From contig RBKR01000021.1 in NCBI GenBank assembly GCA_004835665.1, forward strand, positions 1-64,000: a stretch of DNA of 64,000 nt, written 5' to 3'. The first letter of the stretch is position 1. Every line of letters begins with the position of its first letter. This document shows positions 36,601 to 49,268 of this stretch, piece after piece. The DNA comes from Phoma sp. XZ068. Lineage: Eukaryota > Ascomycota > Dothideomycetes > Pleosporales > Didymellaceae. The translations under genes and the position numbers were made by a program. The notes under the pieces were generated by a model. That model was not told the origin of the DNA. It saw only the letters and a list, made by a program, of their open reading frames with translations, and did no database searches.

Positions 36601-39452
36601 TAATATTTAGTAATAGGTATTAATTCTTAATTATAATATTATTAAGTTTCTAGTAGTTAATATATATTTATAATTTACTATCTTTCTTTAGCGCAAAGAG
36701 GACTAGGAATTCTACTAGTAATTCTAATTCTTATATAAATCCTTTCTTAAAGTTTTTATTAATATATTTCTTAAGTGTACTAAGTTTCTTCTTAGACATT
36801 CTATATATAGGCCTAAAAGGCAGTTCCTTTCCTTCCTAGAGCTTAATCTTATAATTCTAGGGTTTATACTATAGTAATACCTTTATAGTCTTCTTATTAT
36901 AGAAGAGTTCTATATAACTCTTATATTTATCTAGAATATTAGAAGGTGCACTATTCTTCTCCTTAACTATTACTTTATAACTAGTAGGGTATTCTATATC
37001 TGTATAGTTAACTACTCTATTTTAGCATGTCTTATATATTAAAGAGATATTATTAATCTCCTTTTTATCTGCTAGTTATATTATAAACTATATAGGCTAT
37101 AATATAGTAGTGCTGCACCTATATTAGCTTAGTAAAAGCTGTTAATCTTTCTAATTAATATCTAGATTATGCTTTCTTAACTATAAAAGTCCTAATATAA
37201 TATTATAAGTAGCTATCCTAAAAGTATCTAGGGTTATTTTCTTATAGTATCTATAGATCTAGAGAGGTACTATAGTTACTTTATATATAATCTTAGATTC
37301 CTTAGGTATTAGTTCTCTATTAGCTACTCTAAGTAGGTAAGGTGTTATCTTCTAGGTAGAGTATAGTCTAGCTAGCTATACTACTCTTAAAGAGATATAA
37401 TTAGACTATACTCTAGAGTCTAAGAGTGCCTTTATCTATCTTCTATTTACCTTAATAGGTAACTTAATTAGTTAGTAATTACTTTTAATACTATTAATAG
37501 ATTAATCTCTAGTGCCTGCTAACACTGCCCTAAAAAAGGATTCTCTTATCTAAAGCTATTACTTTACTTCTTTCCTTTATAGGTCCTATAGTAGAGATTA
37601 AGGCAGGTCTACTAATACTAATTAAAGTATTACTTATTTACTACTAGTCCTTATTATCTATACTTAGACTTATTCTAGCTAGAAAAGTATTAGTTATTAT
37701 ATTTATCTATTAGGTGTAGTATATAGTAGTCCTCTTTATAATCTTTCTATTATAGTTTATATAGATATCTCTTTAGAAACTATTCTAAATTAAGCTTTTC
37801 TAAGTAATATATCTAGTAACTATTATAGTAGTATACTGTCTATAATAGTGCTCTATAGTATAGGTTTTTTAGGTCTAGGCTATAATTAAGTTCTAGGTAA
37901 TTATTATCCTAGTTCTAATATACTTTTAGTTAATAATATTATTAGTATTCTTTATATAACTTATTATACTAATTTTCTTTATTATTGTCTACCTTAATAG
38001 AGGGGATAATTAGGTCTTAATATAATTTAGCGTAGGCTTTATTATTAGCTTTCTTAGCTTTATATTACTTATATTCTTAATAATATATATTATATTACAC
38101 CCTATATTATGCTATAGTAGAATATACTAACTTGTCCTAATCTTTATTATCCTCTAGGTATTACCTAGGTAGTTATAGTATATTGTCTTTAGTGTTAGGT
38201 GTCTAGGTTACTCTAGGTCTATAGTATAATATTATAGCTGTACTAGAAGCTTCTAGAAGTTTAAGATATTCTTCTCTTAATATCTATATAATTATAGTTT
38301 TATAGCTATAAGGGTGTTTATATACCTATAACCTCTTAGGTACTAGTTTATATATAACCTCTAGTTTAATGTCTTTGTTATATCCTAACTCTAGATCCTC
38401 TATAAGTTATCTAATTCTATTAGTAAGAATCTTCTATTTATTACTAGTATTCTTGCTGTCTAGCCTACTAGCTAATATATTAATCTGTTAGAATACTTTA
38501 TTCTAGTAATAGTCTCTAGTAAAGTAGCCTAGTTTACTATAGTTATAATAGGTATTACCCTTATTACCCTTGTTATAGTTATATCCCTTCTTTTTATTCT
38601 ATTATAGTTTTATAGTTATTAGTCCCTTATTTATATTAGACAGGTCTATTACCTTAGGTCTATAGTACCTACTCTAAGTGTTACTATAAATATAGCAACC
38701 TATATTAGGTTAGTAGTTGTTTCTATAGTTACTATAATAAGTATAGTTATTCTATTAGTTGTGTTATAGTTAAGATAGCTAGCCTATAGCTTAAGTATAT
38801 AGATTATTATATAGCTCTTATTAGAGCTTATATAGTTTAATATTAAGGTTAATTACTATATTAATAAGGTTGTCTAAGGTTTCTATACTTGCGCTAGTAT
38901 ATATTAGTTTTTCTTTTACCTTGGGTTTAAGTCCTTAATAAAACATTATAGTTAATATAGTATTATCCTAGTCTATATTAGCTATAAGTTGCTAGAACTT
39001 AGTAGTATAATTAGTAGTAGATTAGGTTTAACAAATATATTAGATATCTTATCTAGTAATAGTAGGTTTGTTTAAGACTCTAAAGATTAGGTAGATCTTA
39101 TCTTTAAAGGTGTTAAAGTCTTCTATCTATATATTAACCTTATTAAGAGTATTATCCTTACTATAGAGTTAAATAAAAGGTTTAATCTAGGTAAACACTT
39201 TTCTATATATATAGCTTACTACTAGAGTAACCTTCTTCTTAGCCTCTACCTTATCCCCTTAAAATATAAAGAATAGGTCCTATTATATTAACTAGTTATC
39301 TAGCTTACTATAGTCTCCCTTATAGAGATTAGGTTGCTTAATATTAATAGTATTAGTAGTAATAGTTCCTTCTATTATATTAATATTAGAGTATAAGCTA
39401 GTAGAAGTAACTCTAGTTCCTAAAGTAGTACTTATCTTAGGGGTGTTTAAAA

Positions 39453-39935
39453 TATTAAGGTTATAAACTAAGTAAAGCTTATAAATACTTTTAAGGTTAG
39501 TTCTTTAGAATAAGTGCTAGTATAGAAGGGGTTAGTATAGATGCCTAGTAAAACACTATAACAACTATAGAGTTAATAATAAGTAGTATAGATAGTTAAT
39601 CTATCTAGCTTAAGAGTTAGATTAAGTTCTAATAACAAAGTTAATTAATAAGGTTAAACACAATGCTATAAAGGTAGTGTTCCTAATTGCTATATACTAA
39701 GAAGTGTCCTATATTTCTTATAATATCCTATAAAGTTCTATAGAAGGCCCTATAGTTTCTATAAGTAGTTTATAGTTTCTATAGGATATATGTGTAGTGT
39801 CTTATACTATCTTATACTTTTAGTATAGTTTATTTCTATAGGATTATAGGACATTATATAGTCTTTCTAGCCCTGTGCTATTAATCTATAACTATAACTT
39901 TATTATACTATACCTCTTCCTTTAAGATTATAATA
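39453..39935 (-). repeat. LTR of Gypsy copy A (right; 5' LTR in coding sense)
   Basis: 483 bases starting TATTAAGG (the first TG mutated to TA) and ending GATTATAATA, followed by the target duplication GATGC. It is nearly identical to the left LTR apart from transition differences. Confidence 0.92.
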
Positions 39936-41450
39936 GATGCTATAGCTATCTATAAGGTTCTATAATCTATACTAAGTAGATAATATATAGAATAACCTTT
40001 ATATATAGATTCTATAGCTAACTTGTAGAAGCTAGATAATAATAAGAAGAAAGTAATTATTAACTATATTCTTAAGCTAGCTATATAAGGATTTCCCTCT
40101 TAGCTCTTAGATATAGCTAATATAGCTAATTCTTTATATACTAAGTATAATCTAGGCTATATTAGCTTAAACTAGCCTAGTATATTTATTAAGTAGTACC
40201 TAGAGCTCTAAGTAAAGTTTAATTATAAATATAACTATAGGAGAGCCCTCTGTAAAGACCCTAAGGTTATATAAAGCTAGTTTAGTTTTATAGCTAATAT
40301 TAAAGCTAAGTATAGTATCTAGAATAATAATATATATAACTTTAATAAGATAGGCTTTATAATAGGCTAGATCTCTTAAAGAGTAGTTATTATAGCTTTA
40401 AAATAATAAGGATAGCTAAAGACTATCTAGCTAGAAAACTAGGAGTAGGTTATAGCTATAGTAGGTATTAATACTAAAAAATAGGCTATTCTAGCCTTCT
40501 TTATCTTTAAGGCCTACTATTACCTCTCTATCTAGTATAAAGAAGAGAATCTACTCTAAGACTAGGTTATTAGAGTCTCTAATAATAGCTAGACTACTAA
40601 TAAGCTTAGTTTAGACTAGATAAAGTACTTTAATAGGTATACTAAGGAGTATACTATTAGTAGCTACTATTTACTAGTTATTAATAGATATAAGAGCTAT
40701 AATTTACTTAAATTCTAGTAATACTATAAGAATAATAAGATTATTACCTTATATATACCTACTTACTCTTTATACCTCCTATAGCCTCTTAATATAGGTT
40801 ATTTTAGCCCTTTAAAAAGGGTATATAGATACTAAGCTAAAATTCTTATATATAACTAGATTAACTATATTATAAAGATAGAGTTCCTACTATACTTTAT
40901 ATATACCTATAAAGTAGTAATTACTTCTAGTAATATCTAGAGAAGGTTCTAAGGTACTAAATTAGTCCTATTTAACCTAGAATAGGTTATAATAGCCCTT
41001 AATATAAAGCTATAGACTCTCTTACCTTAACTCCCTACTAATAATAAGCTATAGTAGTTATAAACTCTAAGTAATACTCTAGAACTTAGGTTATAATTAA
41101 TACTTATAAAAATAAGGATTTAAAGGTATACTAATAGCTTACTAACTTCTATAGTAGAAGTATTTAAGAAGGTCTTAAAAGGAGTAGTAATAATTATATA
41201 TAAGCTAGTATTAGTATAAAAGAAAATTACTAAGCTTTAAGTAGCTAATAAGGCTACTATATACTAAAAATTATATAAAAGAAAGTAGGTTAAGAAGGAA
41301 GGGACCTTTATAGTTAAGAAGAGTTAGTAGGTAACTACTCTAAAGGAGTTTAAAGCTTATAGTAATAGAAAAAAAAAGAAAAAGTAAGTATATACTAAAG
41401 AAAGTAAACTAACCTAATAATACTATAGACAGTATAAAGAAGGTAGGTAT
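39936..41450 (+). pseudogene. RIP-degraded Fot1/pogo transposase
   Basis: Conceptual translation, ignoring stops, gives recognisable fungal Fot1/pogo transposase blocks: KFNYKYNYRRALCKDPKVI, then NNNIYNFNKIGFIIG (first catalytic position, normally DETGF), VINRYKSYN (second, normally DGHESHN), IPTYSLYLL-PLNIGYFSPLKRVYRY (third, normally LDVGCFSPLK). Many stops are TAG/TAA where Trp or Gln codons are expected, as C-to-T and G-to-A change produces. The catalytic aspartates read as Asn. The copy is dead. Its 5' end abuts the right LTR of Gypsy copy A. Confidence 0.85.
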
Positions 41451-41689
41451 AATATATAAATATATAAGAATAGTATAGAAGTAGCTTCTAAGTAATATTA
41501 TAGCTTATTTTACCTAATATAGAGCTAGTTTATAGTATTTTAGGCTATAGGAGAGTAAGATTTAGTAAGGGCTTAGTAAAAGTAATCTACTTACCTATTA
41601 ATCTACTTACCTATAAAGTATATTATTTATACTATATAGTATTTCTCTATATCTTTATACTTTAAATATAATTTTTTATCTCTTAAAGT

Positions 41690-41965
41690 TAGTCTAACTC
41701 TAGTACTAAATTCCTTCTTCTAAACTCTATTTACTATATAGCTAATACTACTATAACTTATATAGATAGTATAAGTTAGTATTATAAAATATATATCTAA
41801 GTTTAATATAGATAAAATCTATTATTATAAAACAACTATAGTTAATAGGGAAACTAACTATATACTATAATAAGATATCTATACTAATTTTATAGCCTTA
41901 GTCTCTAATAAATCTATCCCCCTAAATTAACTATAGAAATAGTTAGTCTACTTATCTAGGTTAGA
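41690..41965. repeat. RIP-mutated copy of the repeat at 10.8-11.1 kb
   Basis: About 275 bases align with the unmutated sequence just inside the telomeric two-gene unit. Examples are CATATGTCCAAGTTT / ATATATCTAAGTTT and CCATCTGGGTTAG / CTTATCTAGGTTAG. Differences are mostly transitions of the RIP type. It lies between the Fot1-like element and the Gypsy copy C fragment. Confidence 0.6.
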
Positions 41966-42158
41966 CTATACTCTAGAGTCTAAGAGTATATATATCTATT
42001 TTCTATTTATATTAATAGGTAACTTAATTAGTTAGTAATTACTTTTAATACTATTAATAGATTAATCTCTAGTGCCTACTAGCGCTGCCTTAAAAAAGAA
42101 TTTTCTTATCTAAAGCTATTACTTTACTTCTTTCCTTTATAGGTCTTATAGTAGAGAT
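41966..42158 (-). mobile_element. Gypsy copy C fragment, left part
   Basis: About 190 bases match the interior of copy A (about 37,398-37,592) in the same orientation and stop exactly at the left LTR of copy B. The matching sequence resumes after copy B at 48,893, so copy B is inserted in copy C. Confidence 0.88.
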
Positions 42159-42635
42159 TATTATAATTTTAGAAGAAAAGGTATAGTATAATAAAGTTAT
42201 AGTTATAGATTAATAGCATAGAGCTAAGAAGACTATATAATATTCTATAATTCTATAGAATAAACTATACTAAGAATATAAAATAGTATAAGACACTATA
42301 TATATATTCTATAGAAACTATAAACTACTTATAGAAACTATAAGGCCTTCTATAGGACTTTATAAGATATTATAAGAAATATAGAATACTTCTTAGTATA
42401 TAGTAGTTAGAAATACTACCTTTATAGTATTATATTTAACCTTATTAATTAATCTTATTATTAGATCTGACTAGCTCTTAAGATAGATAGATTATATCTA
42501 TACTTCTTATTATAACTCTATAGTTATTATAGTGTTTTACTAGGTATCTATACTAACTTCTTCTATACTAGCACTTATCTCTAAGAACTAACCTTAGAAG
42601 TATTTATAAGCTTTACTTAGTTTATAACTTTAATA
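42159..42635 (+). repeat. 5' LTR of Gypsy copy B
   Basis: 477 bases from TATTATAATTTT to CTTTAATA, the reverse complement of the copy A and solo LTR family. Confidence 0.9.
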
Positions 42636-45600
42636 TTTTAAATACCTCTAAGATAAGTACTACTTTAAAATTCTATACTACCTCTAGCAACTCTAATATA
42701 TTATACTATATAGCTAATAATAACTTTAATATAGAAGAGGAGGCCTAGGCCTCTAACTATAGCTTAGTCTACCTAGTAGCTAAACCTAAGACCTTTAATA
42801 GTACTTAAGAGAAGCTAGAAGACTAGCTTATAAAGTTTAATCTATTCTTTATATTCTAAGAAGAATATATCTCTAAAGAAAAATAAGTTACCTTTATAGC
42901 TATATTTATAAAAGATTATGCCTTTACTTAGATTAAGCCCTTTATCTACTATTACTATAGAGAAGGTAGATTAACTAATATTAACCTATAGATAGAGGAT
43001 TTTAACCTATTTAAGGAATAGATTAGATAAGTATTTAGAGTATATAATAAACTAACTATTACTTATTATAATATTTAGTATATCTAATAGACTATATTAG
43101 CTACTAACTATACTACTAAGTTCTAGCATCTAGCTATATTTACTAGCTAGAATAATACTATACTAATAACTATATTTAGATAAGGCCTTAAGCCTAAGGT
43201 TAAGAAAGAGCTTATATAGACTACTATAGTAACTAATATATTTAATAAACTTGTTAATAAGTCTATTAGTATTAATATTAAGCTTTATAACCTTTAATAG
43301 GAACTAAGAGAGGACCCTTATATATAAGCTATAACTTATATTACTTACCTACCTATAGCTCTATATAACTAATAGTATAATAATAACTTTTACTATAGAT
43401 AATATAGTCTCTAATACTAACTTAATATAGGATACTATATCTATAGTAATACTTATAGTAGCTACTATAAACCTAAGGCTATAGACCTATCTAATATTAA
43501 TAAGGGCCCTATAAATATAAAGCTATAATAAAATAAAAAGAAAGAATATAGTAATAATAATAGTAATAAGAATAGAACTTATTATAACTATAGTAAACTA
43601 GGCTACTTTGCTAAAGATTACTAACAGAATAAAGTATTCTAGCAGATTAATATACTAGTTATAATACTAGAAGGTAAAGACACTAGTAATAAATAGGAGA
43701 TTCTTACTAATAATATAGAATAACTTATAAAGGACCTAGAGTTAGAATATAAAGTAGATACTAAGCACTAAGGTATAAGTGTTACCTAATCTATAATACT
43801 CTACTATAAGTCTTAGGCTATATAGATATCTAATACTAAAGAAGCTATACTATAACTACTAAGATATTATTTAGAAGAAGATAATAATAATTAAAAGTAA
43901 ATAGTATACTCTACTACTATATAGCACAAGGTATAATATAATATATACTATTAGGAATATAAGTAATATAAAGTTAAGAAAGCTAATAAAAAAGCCTATA
44001 CTAAGTTATATTAAGACCTAATTATCCTCTCTATTAAGGTAGATAATAAAGAGAATTAGTATAATAAGTTATATAAGGAATACTAATAGTAATATTAGCT
44101 AGAAGCATACTAAAACTAGGATTATAATTACCTAGAACCTAATTATAGCCTAGACTCTAGAAACCTATACTATAGAGCGCTATTATAGATAGTATACTAC
44201 TATAATAGATACTAGATATACTACTTAGAAAAACTTAATTTAGGATAGTTTCTAAAGAGATGTCTATATAAACTATAATAGAAAGATTATAAGAAGGACT
44301 ACTATATACTATACCTAATAGACAAATATAATAATAAATACTTTTCTAGCTAGAATAAGTCTAAGTATAGATAATAAGGACTAGTAGTAAATAAGTAATA
44401 CTTTAATTAGTATTAGTAGACCTACTTTAATCCCTACTATAAGACCTATAAAGAAAAGAAGTAAAGTAATAGCTTTAGATAAGAGAATTTTTTTTTAGGG
44501 CAGTACTAGTAGGTACTAGAGATTAATCTATTAATAGTATTAAAAGTAATTACTAACTAATTAAGTTACCTATTAGAGTAAATAGAAGATAGATAAAGGT
44601 ACTCTTAGACTCTAGAGTATAGTTTAATTATATCTCTTTATAAGTAGTATAGCTAGCTAGACTATACCCTACTTAGAAGATAATACCTTACCTACTTAGA
44701 GTAGCTAATAAAGAACTAATATCTAAAGAATCTAAGATTATATATAAAGTAACTATAGTACTCCTCTAGATCTATAGATACTATAAAAGAATAACTCTAG
44801 ATACTTTTAGAATAGCTACTTATAATATTATATTAGGACTTCTATAGTTAAGAAAGCATAATCTAGATATTAATTAAAAGAATTAATAGCTTTTATTAAG
44901 CTAATATAGATATAGTACTACTATATTATAGCCTATATAGTCTATAATATAACTAGTAGATAAAAAGGAGATTAATAATATCTCTTTAATATATAAGATA
45001 TACTAAGATAGAGTAGTTAACTATACAGATATAGAACGCCCTACTAGTTATAAAGTAATAGTTAAGAAGAAGGGTAGTATACCTTCTAATATTCTAGATA
45101 AATATAAAAGTTATATAGAACTCTTCTATAATAAGAAGACTATAAAAGTATTACTATAGTATAAATTCTAGAATTATAAGATTAAGCTCTAGGAAGGAAG
45201 GGAACTGCCTTTTAGGCCTATATATAAAATATCTAAGAAAGAACTTAGTATACTTAAGGAATATATTAATAAGAACCTTAAAAGGAGATTTATATAAGAA
45301 TTAGAATTACTAGTAGGATTTCTAGTCCTTTTTATACTAAAGAAAGATAGTAAGCTATATATATATATTAATTATTAGAAACTTAATAATATTATAATTA
45401 AGAACTAGTACCTATTACTAAATATTAAGGAACTATAAGATTAGCTATCTAGAGTATAATACTTTACTATACTTAATTTATATAGAGTATATAACCTTAT
45501 ATATATAAAGGAAGGTAAAGAATAGAAGACTATATTTAGAATATACTATAGTTATTTTAAGTACTTAGTAATACTATTTAGGCTTACTAATATACTAGCT

Positions 45601-48415
45601 ATATATTAGGCCCTTATTAATAATATATTAAGAGTATACTTAGATATTATAATAGTAGTATACCTTAATAATATCCTAGTATATTTAGTAATACTAAAAG
45701 AATATATTTACTATATTAGGGAAGTATTAAAATACCTTAAAAAGGCAGAGCTTTAACTTAAACCTAAGAAATATAAATAGTATAAGAAAGAAGTTAAGTT
45801 TCTTAGCTATATTATAGGGAGATATAGAGTTAAGATAAGTAAAATAAAGATTTAGGTTATAAAGGATTAGCTAACTTCTACCTCCCTTAAGAGAATTTAG
45901 GAATTTCTAAGATTTATTAACTTTAACTAATACTTTATTAAGGATTATTTACTTAAGGCCTTACTACTTATAAAGCTTATATAGAAGAATATACTATTTA
46001 AGTAGGAACAAGTATAAGAGGATACTTTCTAGTTGCTTAAACAGTCCTATGTTAAGCTACCTATAATAATTATATTTAAGAGTAGAAAGCTACTTTAAAT
46101 TAAGACAGATACTTTAGATTTAGTATTAGGAGCTTATACTATATAAGAATAAGATAGATAATAGTACCTAATTACCTACTACTTAAGAAAGTTCTTAGGA
46201 CTAGAAGAATAATATAATATATATAATAAGGAATTACTAGTAATTATATTAGCTCTAGAATATTAGAGAATTTATATAGAAAGTTACTTAGAACTTACTA
46301 TTTATACTAACTATAAGAACTTAGTATACTTTACTACTACTAAAATACTTAACTAATAATAAGTATATTAGTCTAAGCTATTAGGATAGTATAAGTTTAA
46401 GATACTATATACTCTAGAAAAAGATAATAGTAGAGCTAATATACTTAGTAGATAATATAATCTAGCTAGAGAAAAAATAATAAACTAGTTTACTATACTT
46501 AGAGTTAATAAAGATAGGTTATTAGGACTATCTTAGCAGCTTAATAATATAATATAGGTTTAATAGGAGCAGCGTATACCTATAAAGGTACTAGAAGAAT
46601 TAGAAAATAAAATTATAAGCTATTATTATATTAACCTGCTTTATAGACACCCTAGTATAATATAAATAATAGAACTTATTAGATAATACTATAAGTTTAG
46701 CTATATAAAGGACAAGGTTACTAAGTTTATTAAAAACTATATTAATTGCTAATAGAATAAGTATAGTATATATATAAAATATAGAGAAATATAAGTAATA
46801 GAGCTACTAACAGCACTATAGACAAATATTATAATAGATTTTATTATATAACTACTAATCTTTAAGGACCCTATTATAGAATATACCTATAACTTAATTT
46901 TTATTATAGTAGATAGGTTTACTAAAGTAGTAGAAATAATACTATTTTAATATAGTTATACTATAGAGCAGCTTGCACAAGTGTTTCTAGATAAAATTAT
47001 CTATTACTATAGTATACTAGAATTAATTATTAGTAATAGAGATAAGCTATTTATATTAAACTATTAGACTATACTTATAGCAGCTATTAGTACTAAGAAG
47101 AAACTATTAACTATATACTATCTGTAGATAGATAAATAAATAAAAAGAATAAATTCGACTATAGAGATATACTTAAGAATATATAGTAACTAGAAACAAG
47201 ATAACTAGGTTTTACTATTACCTATAGTATAGATTATATATAATAATAAATTATTAGAAGTAATAGGTATAATACTATTCTTTATAAATTATAGAAGATA
47301 TCTAAATCTCTTTATAAGATCTCTTAATAGTAATATCTAAATAGATTTAGTAATAACCTTAGTATAAAGACTAAAGAAAGTATACTAGAAATTACTTAAA
47401 AATATTAATAAAGCTTAGTAATAAGCAATCTCTTATATTAATTAGAAAAGAAAAACAGCACCTTAGCTAAAAGAGGGGGATAAAGTCTATCTTCTTATAA
47501 AAAACTTATAAATATAAAAGCTAATAAAAAAACTAGATTATATTAAGGTTAGACTATTTTTTATTTCTAGGCAAACTAGCCCTATAAACTATTAACTTAA
47601 ACTACTATAGAATACTAAAATATACCTTATATTCTATATATTACTATTAGAACTAGCAGACTCTAATATACTAATTTAGAAAGACTTCTACTACTAGATT
47701 AAAGAGAAAACTAAGTAGAAAGTTAAAAAAATAATATAATATTAAAGGAAAGGATATAAGAACAAGTACCTAGTTAAGTAGTTAGAATACTCTAACTTAG
47801 AGAATATATAGGAACTATTAATAAACCTTATAAACTACTACTAGCTATTATACTAGTATTAGTAGTATTAGAGTCTAGAGGTAGAGGATATATTATCTAG
47901 TCTAGTATAAGGGAGCTAGGTATTAACCTATTCTTAAGTATAGTAATATTATTAAGTAATAACTCCTATTACTCTAGGTGCTCTATATCTTTAATAAACT
48001 AAGTACTTATATTAAACTATTACTATTTATAATACTTTAAGAATTTCTTTTATTTATATACCTAGTTTAACTTAGTATAAGTAGCCTATAAGGTAGCTAT
48101 TATAGCTTCCTTAGCTTTAGCAGCCTTATCTTCTATTTTCTCTAGATATAATATCTTATTATTAATTTTAGAGAAGTTAGAAATAGGTAAATCTATAGGC
48201 TTGCACTTCTTTATTCTATTATATTTATAATTTCTATACTTCTTATATAATAAGGAAATCTTATAAGGTAAGTTCTTCTTTATATAGTACTTATAGGTAA
48301 CTATAGTAAGATATCTAATATTATTAATTTAGGTTCCTGTTATATATTAGGCTTAGATACTTTAGAAAACTATTTATTAGTTTATAAGAATATAAACTAT
48401 AAAGAAAGAGGATAG

Positions 48416-48892
48416 TATTATAATCTTAGAGGAAGAGGTATAGTATAATAAAGTTATAGTTATAGATTAATAGTATAGAGCTAAGAAGACTATATAATAT
48501 TCTATAATTCTATAGAATAAACTATACTAAGAATATAAGATAGTATAAGACACTATATATATATTCTATAGAAACTATAAACTACTTATAGAAACTATAG
48601 GGCCTCCTATAGAACTTTATAGGATATTATATAAAATATAAGATACTTCTTAGTATATAGTAGTTAGAAACACTACCTTTATAGTATTATATTTAACCTT
48701 ATTAATTAATCTTATTATTAGATCTTACTAGCTCTTAAGATAGATAGATTATATCTATACTCCTTATTATAACTTTATAGTTATTATAGTATTTTACTAG
48801 GTATCTATACTAACCTTTTCTATACTAGCACCTATCTCTAAGAACTAACCTTAGAAGTATTTATAAGCTTTACTTAGTTTATAACCTTAATA
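48416..48892 (+). repeat. 3' LTR of Gypsy copy B
   Basis: 477 bases from TATTATAATCTTA to CCTTAATA, equal in length to the 5' LTR and differing mainly by transitions. Confidence 0.9.
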
Positions 48893-48897
48893 AAGAT

Positions 48898-49268
48898 TAA
48901 GGTAGGTCTACTAATACTAATTAAAGTATTACTTATTTACTACTAGTTCTTATTATCTATACTTAGACTTATTCTAGCTAGAAAAGTATTTATTATTCTA
49001 TTTATCTATTAGGTATAGTATATAGTAGTCCTTTTTATAATTTTTCTATTATAGTTTATATAGATATCTCTTTAAAAACTATTCTAAATTAAGTTTCTCT
49101 AAATAATATATCTAGTATCTATTATAGTAGTATACTATCTAGAATAGTGCTTTATAGTATAGGTTTCTTAGGTCTAGGCTATAATTAGGTTCTAGGTAAT
49201 TATAGTTCTAGTTTTAATATACTTCTAGTTAATAATATTATTAGTATTTCTTATATAACTTATATTAT
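48898..49268 (-). mobile_element. Gypsy copy C fragment, right part
   Basis: About 370 bases match copy A from about 37,594 to 37,966, continuing exactly where the left fragment stopped (TAAGG[C/T]AGGTCTACTAATACT in both). It ends at about 49,268. Copy C as a whole is only about 560 bases of Gypsy interior. Confidence 0.88.

Larger units (their letters stand above)
33130..39935 (-). mobile_element. Gypsy LTR retrotransposon, copy A (complete, RIP-mutated)
   Basis: A 6806-bp element with two LTRs of exactly 483 bases and a perfect 5-bp target duplication, GATGC (33,125-33,129 and 39,936-39,940), inside the Fot1-like element. Genes are on the minus strand. Aligned with copy B, the gag zinc knuckle is near 38.5-38.6 kb, reverse transcriptase about 36.1-36.8 kb (YLDD region near 36.36 kb) and integrase about 34.8-35.4 kb. 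The order gag-protease-RT-integrase marks Ty3/Gypsy. Every frame is full of stops. Confidence 0.93.
32949..41623 (+). mobile_element. Fot1/pogo-like transposon split by Gypsy copy A
   Basis: Inverted repeats of about 60 bases face each other at 32,949-33,010 and about 41,562-41,623. Both contain GGTAAGTAGATTAATAGG, then GTAAGTAGATTAC, then TTTTACTAAGCCC. TA flanks both outer ends (32,947-32,948 and 41,624-41,625). Subtracting Gypsy copy A with one target duplication (6811 bases) leaves 1864 bases, the usual length of a Fot1-type element. The transposase relic lies to the right of the Gypsy insertion. Heavily RIP-mutated. Confidence 0.9.
42159..48892 (+). mobile_element. Gypsy LTR retrotransposon, copy B (complete, RIP-mutated)
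   Basis: A 6734-bp element with two LTRs of exactly 477 bases, opposite in orientation to copy A. Target duplication GAGAT (42,154-42,158) and AAGAT (48,893-48,897) differs by one G-to-A. Stop-ignoring plus-strand translation shows a gag zinc knuckle near 43,575 (YYNYSKLGYFAKDY, normally CYNCGKLGHFAKDC), reverse transcriptase about 45.2-45.75 kb (AFTLNLYRVYNLI-type block; VVYLNNILVYL at about 45,655 where YLDDILVYS is expected) and integrase about 46.8-47.3 kb (LTIDFIIGLP-like start, VDRFTK, ISDRD, GQTERINSTIE-like blocks). All frames are destroyed. Confidence 0.93.
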
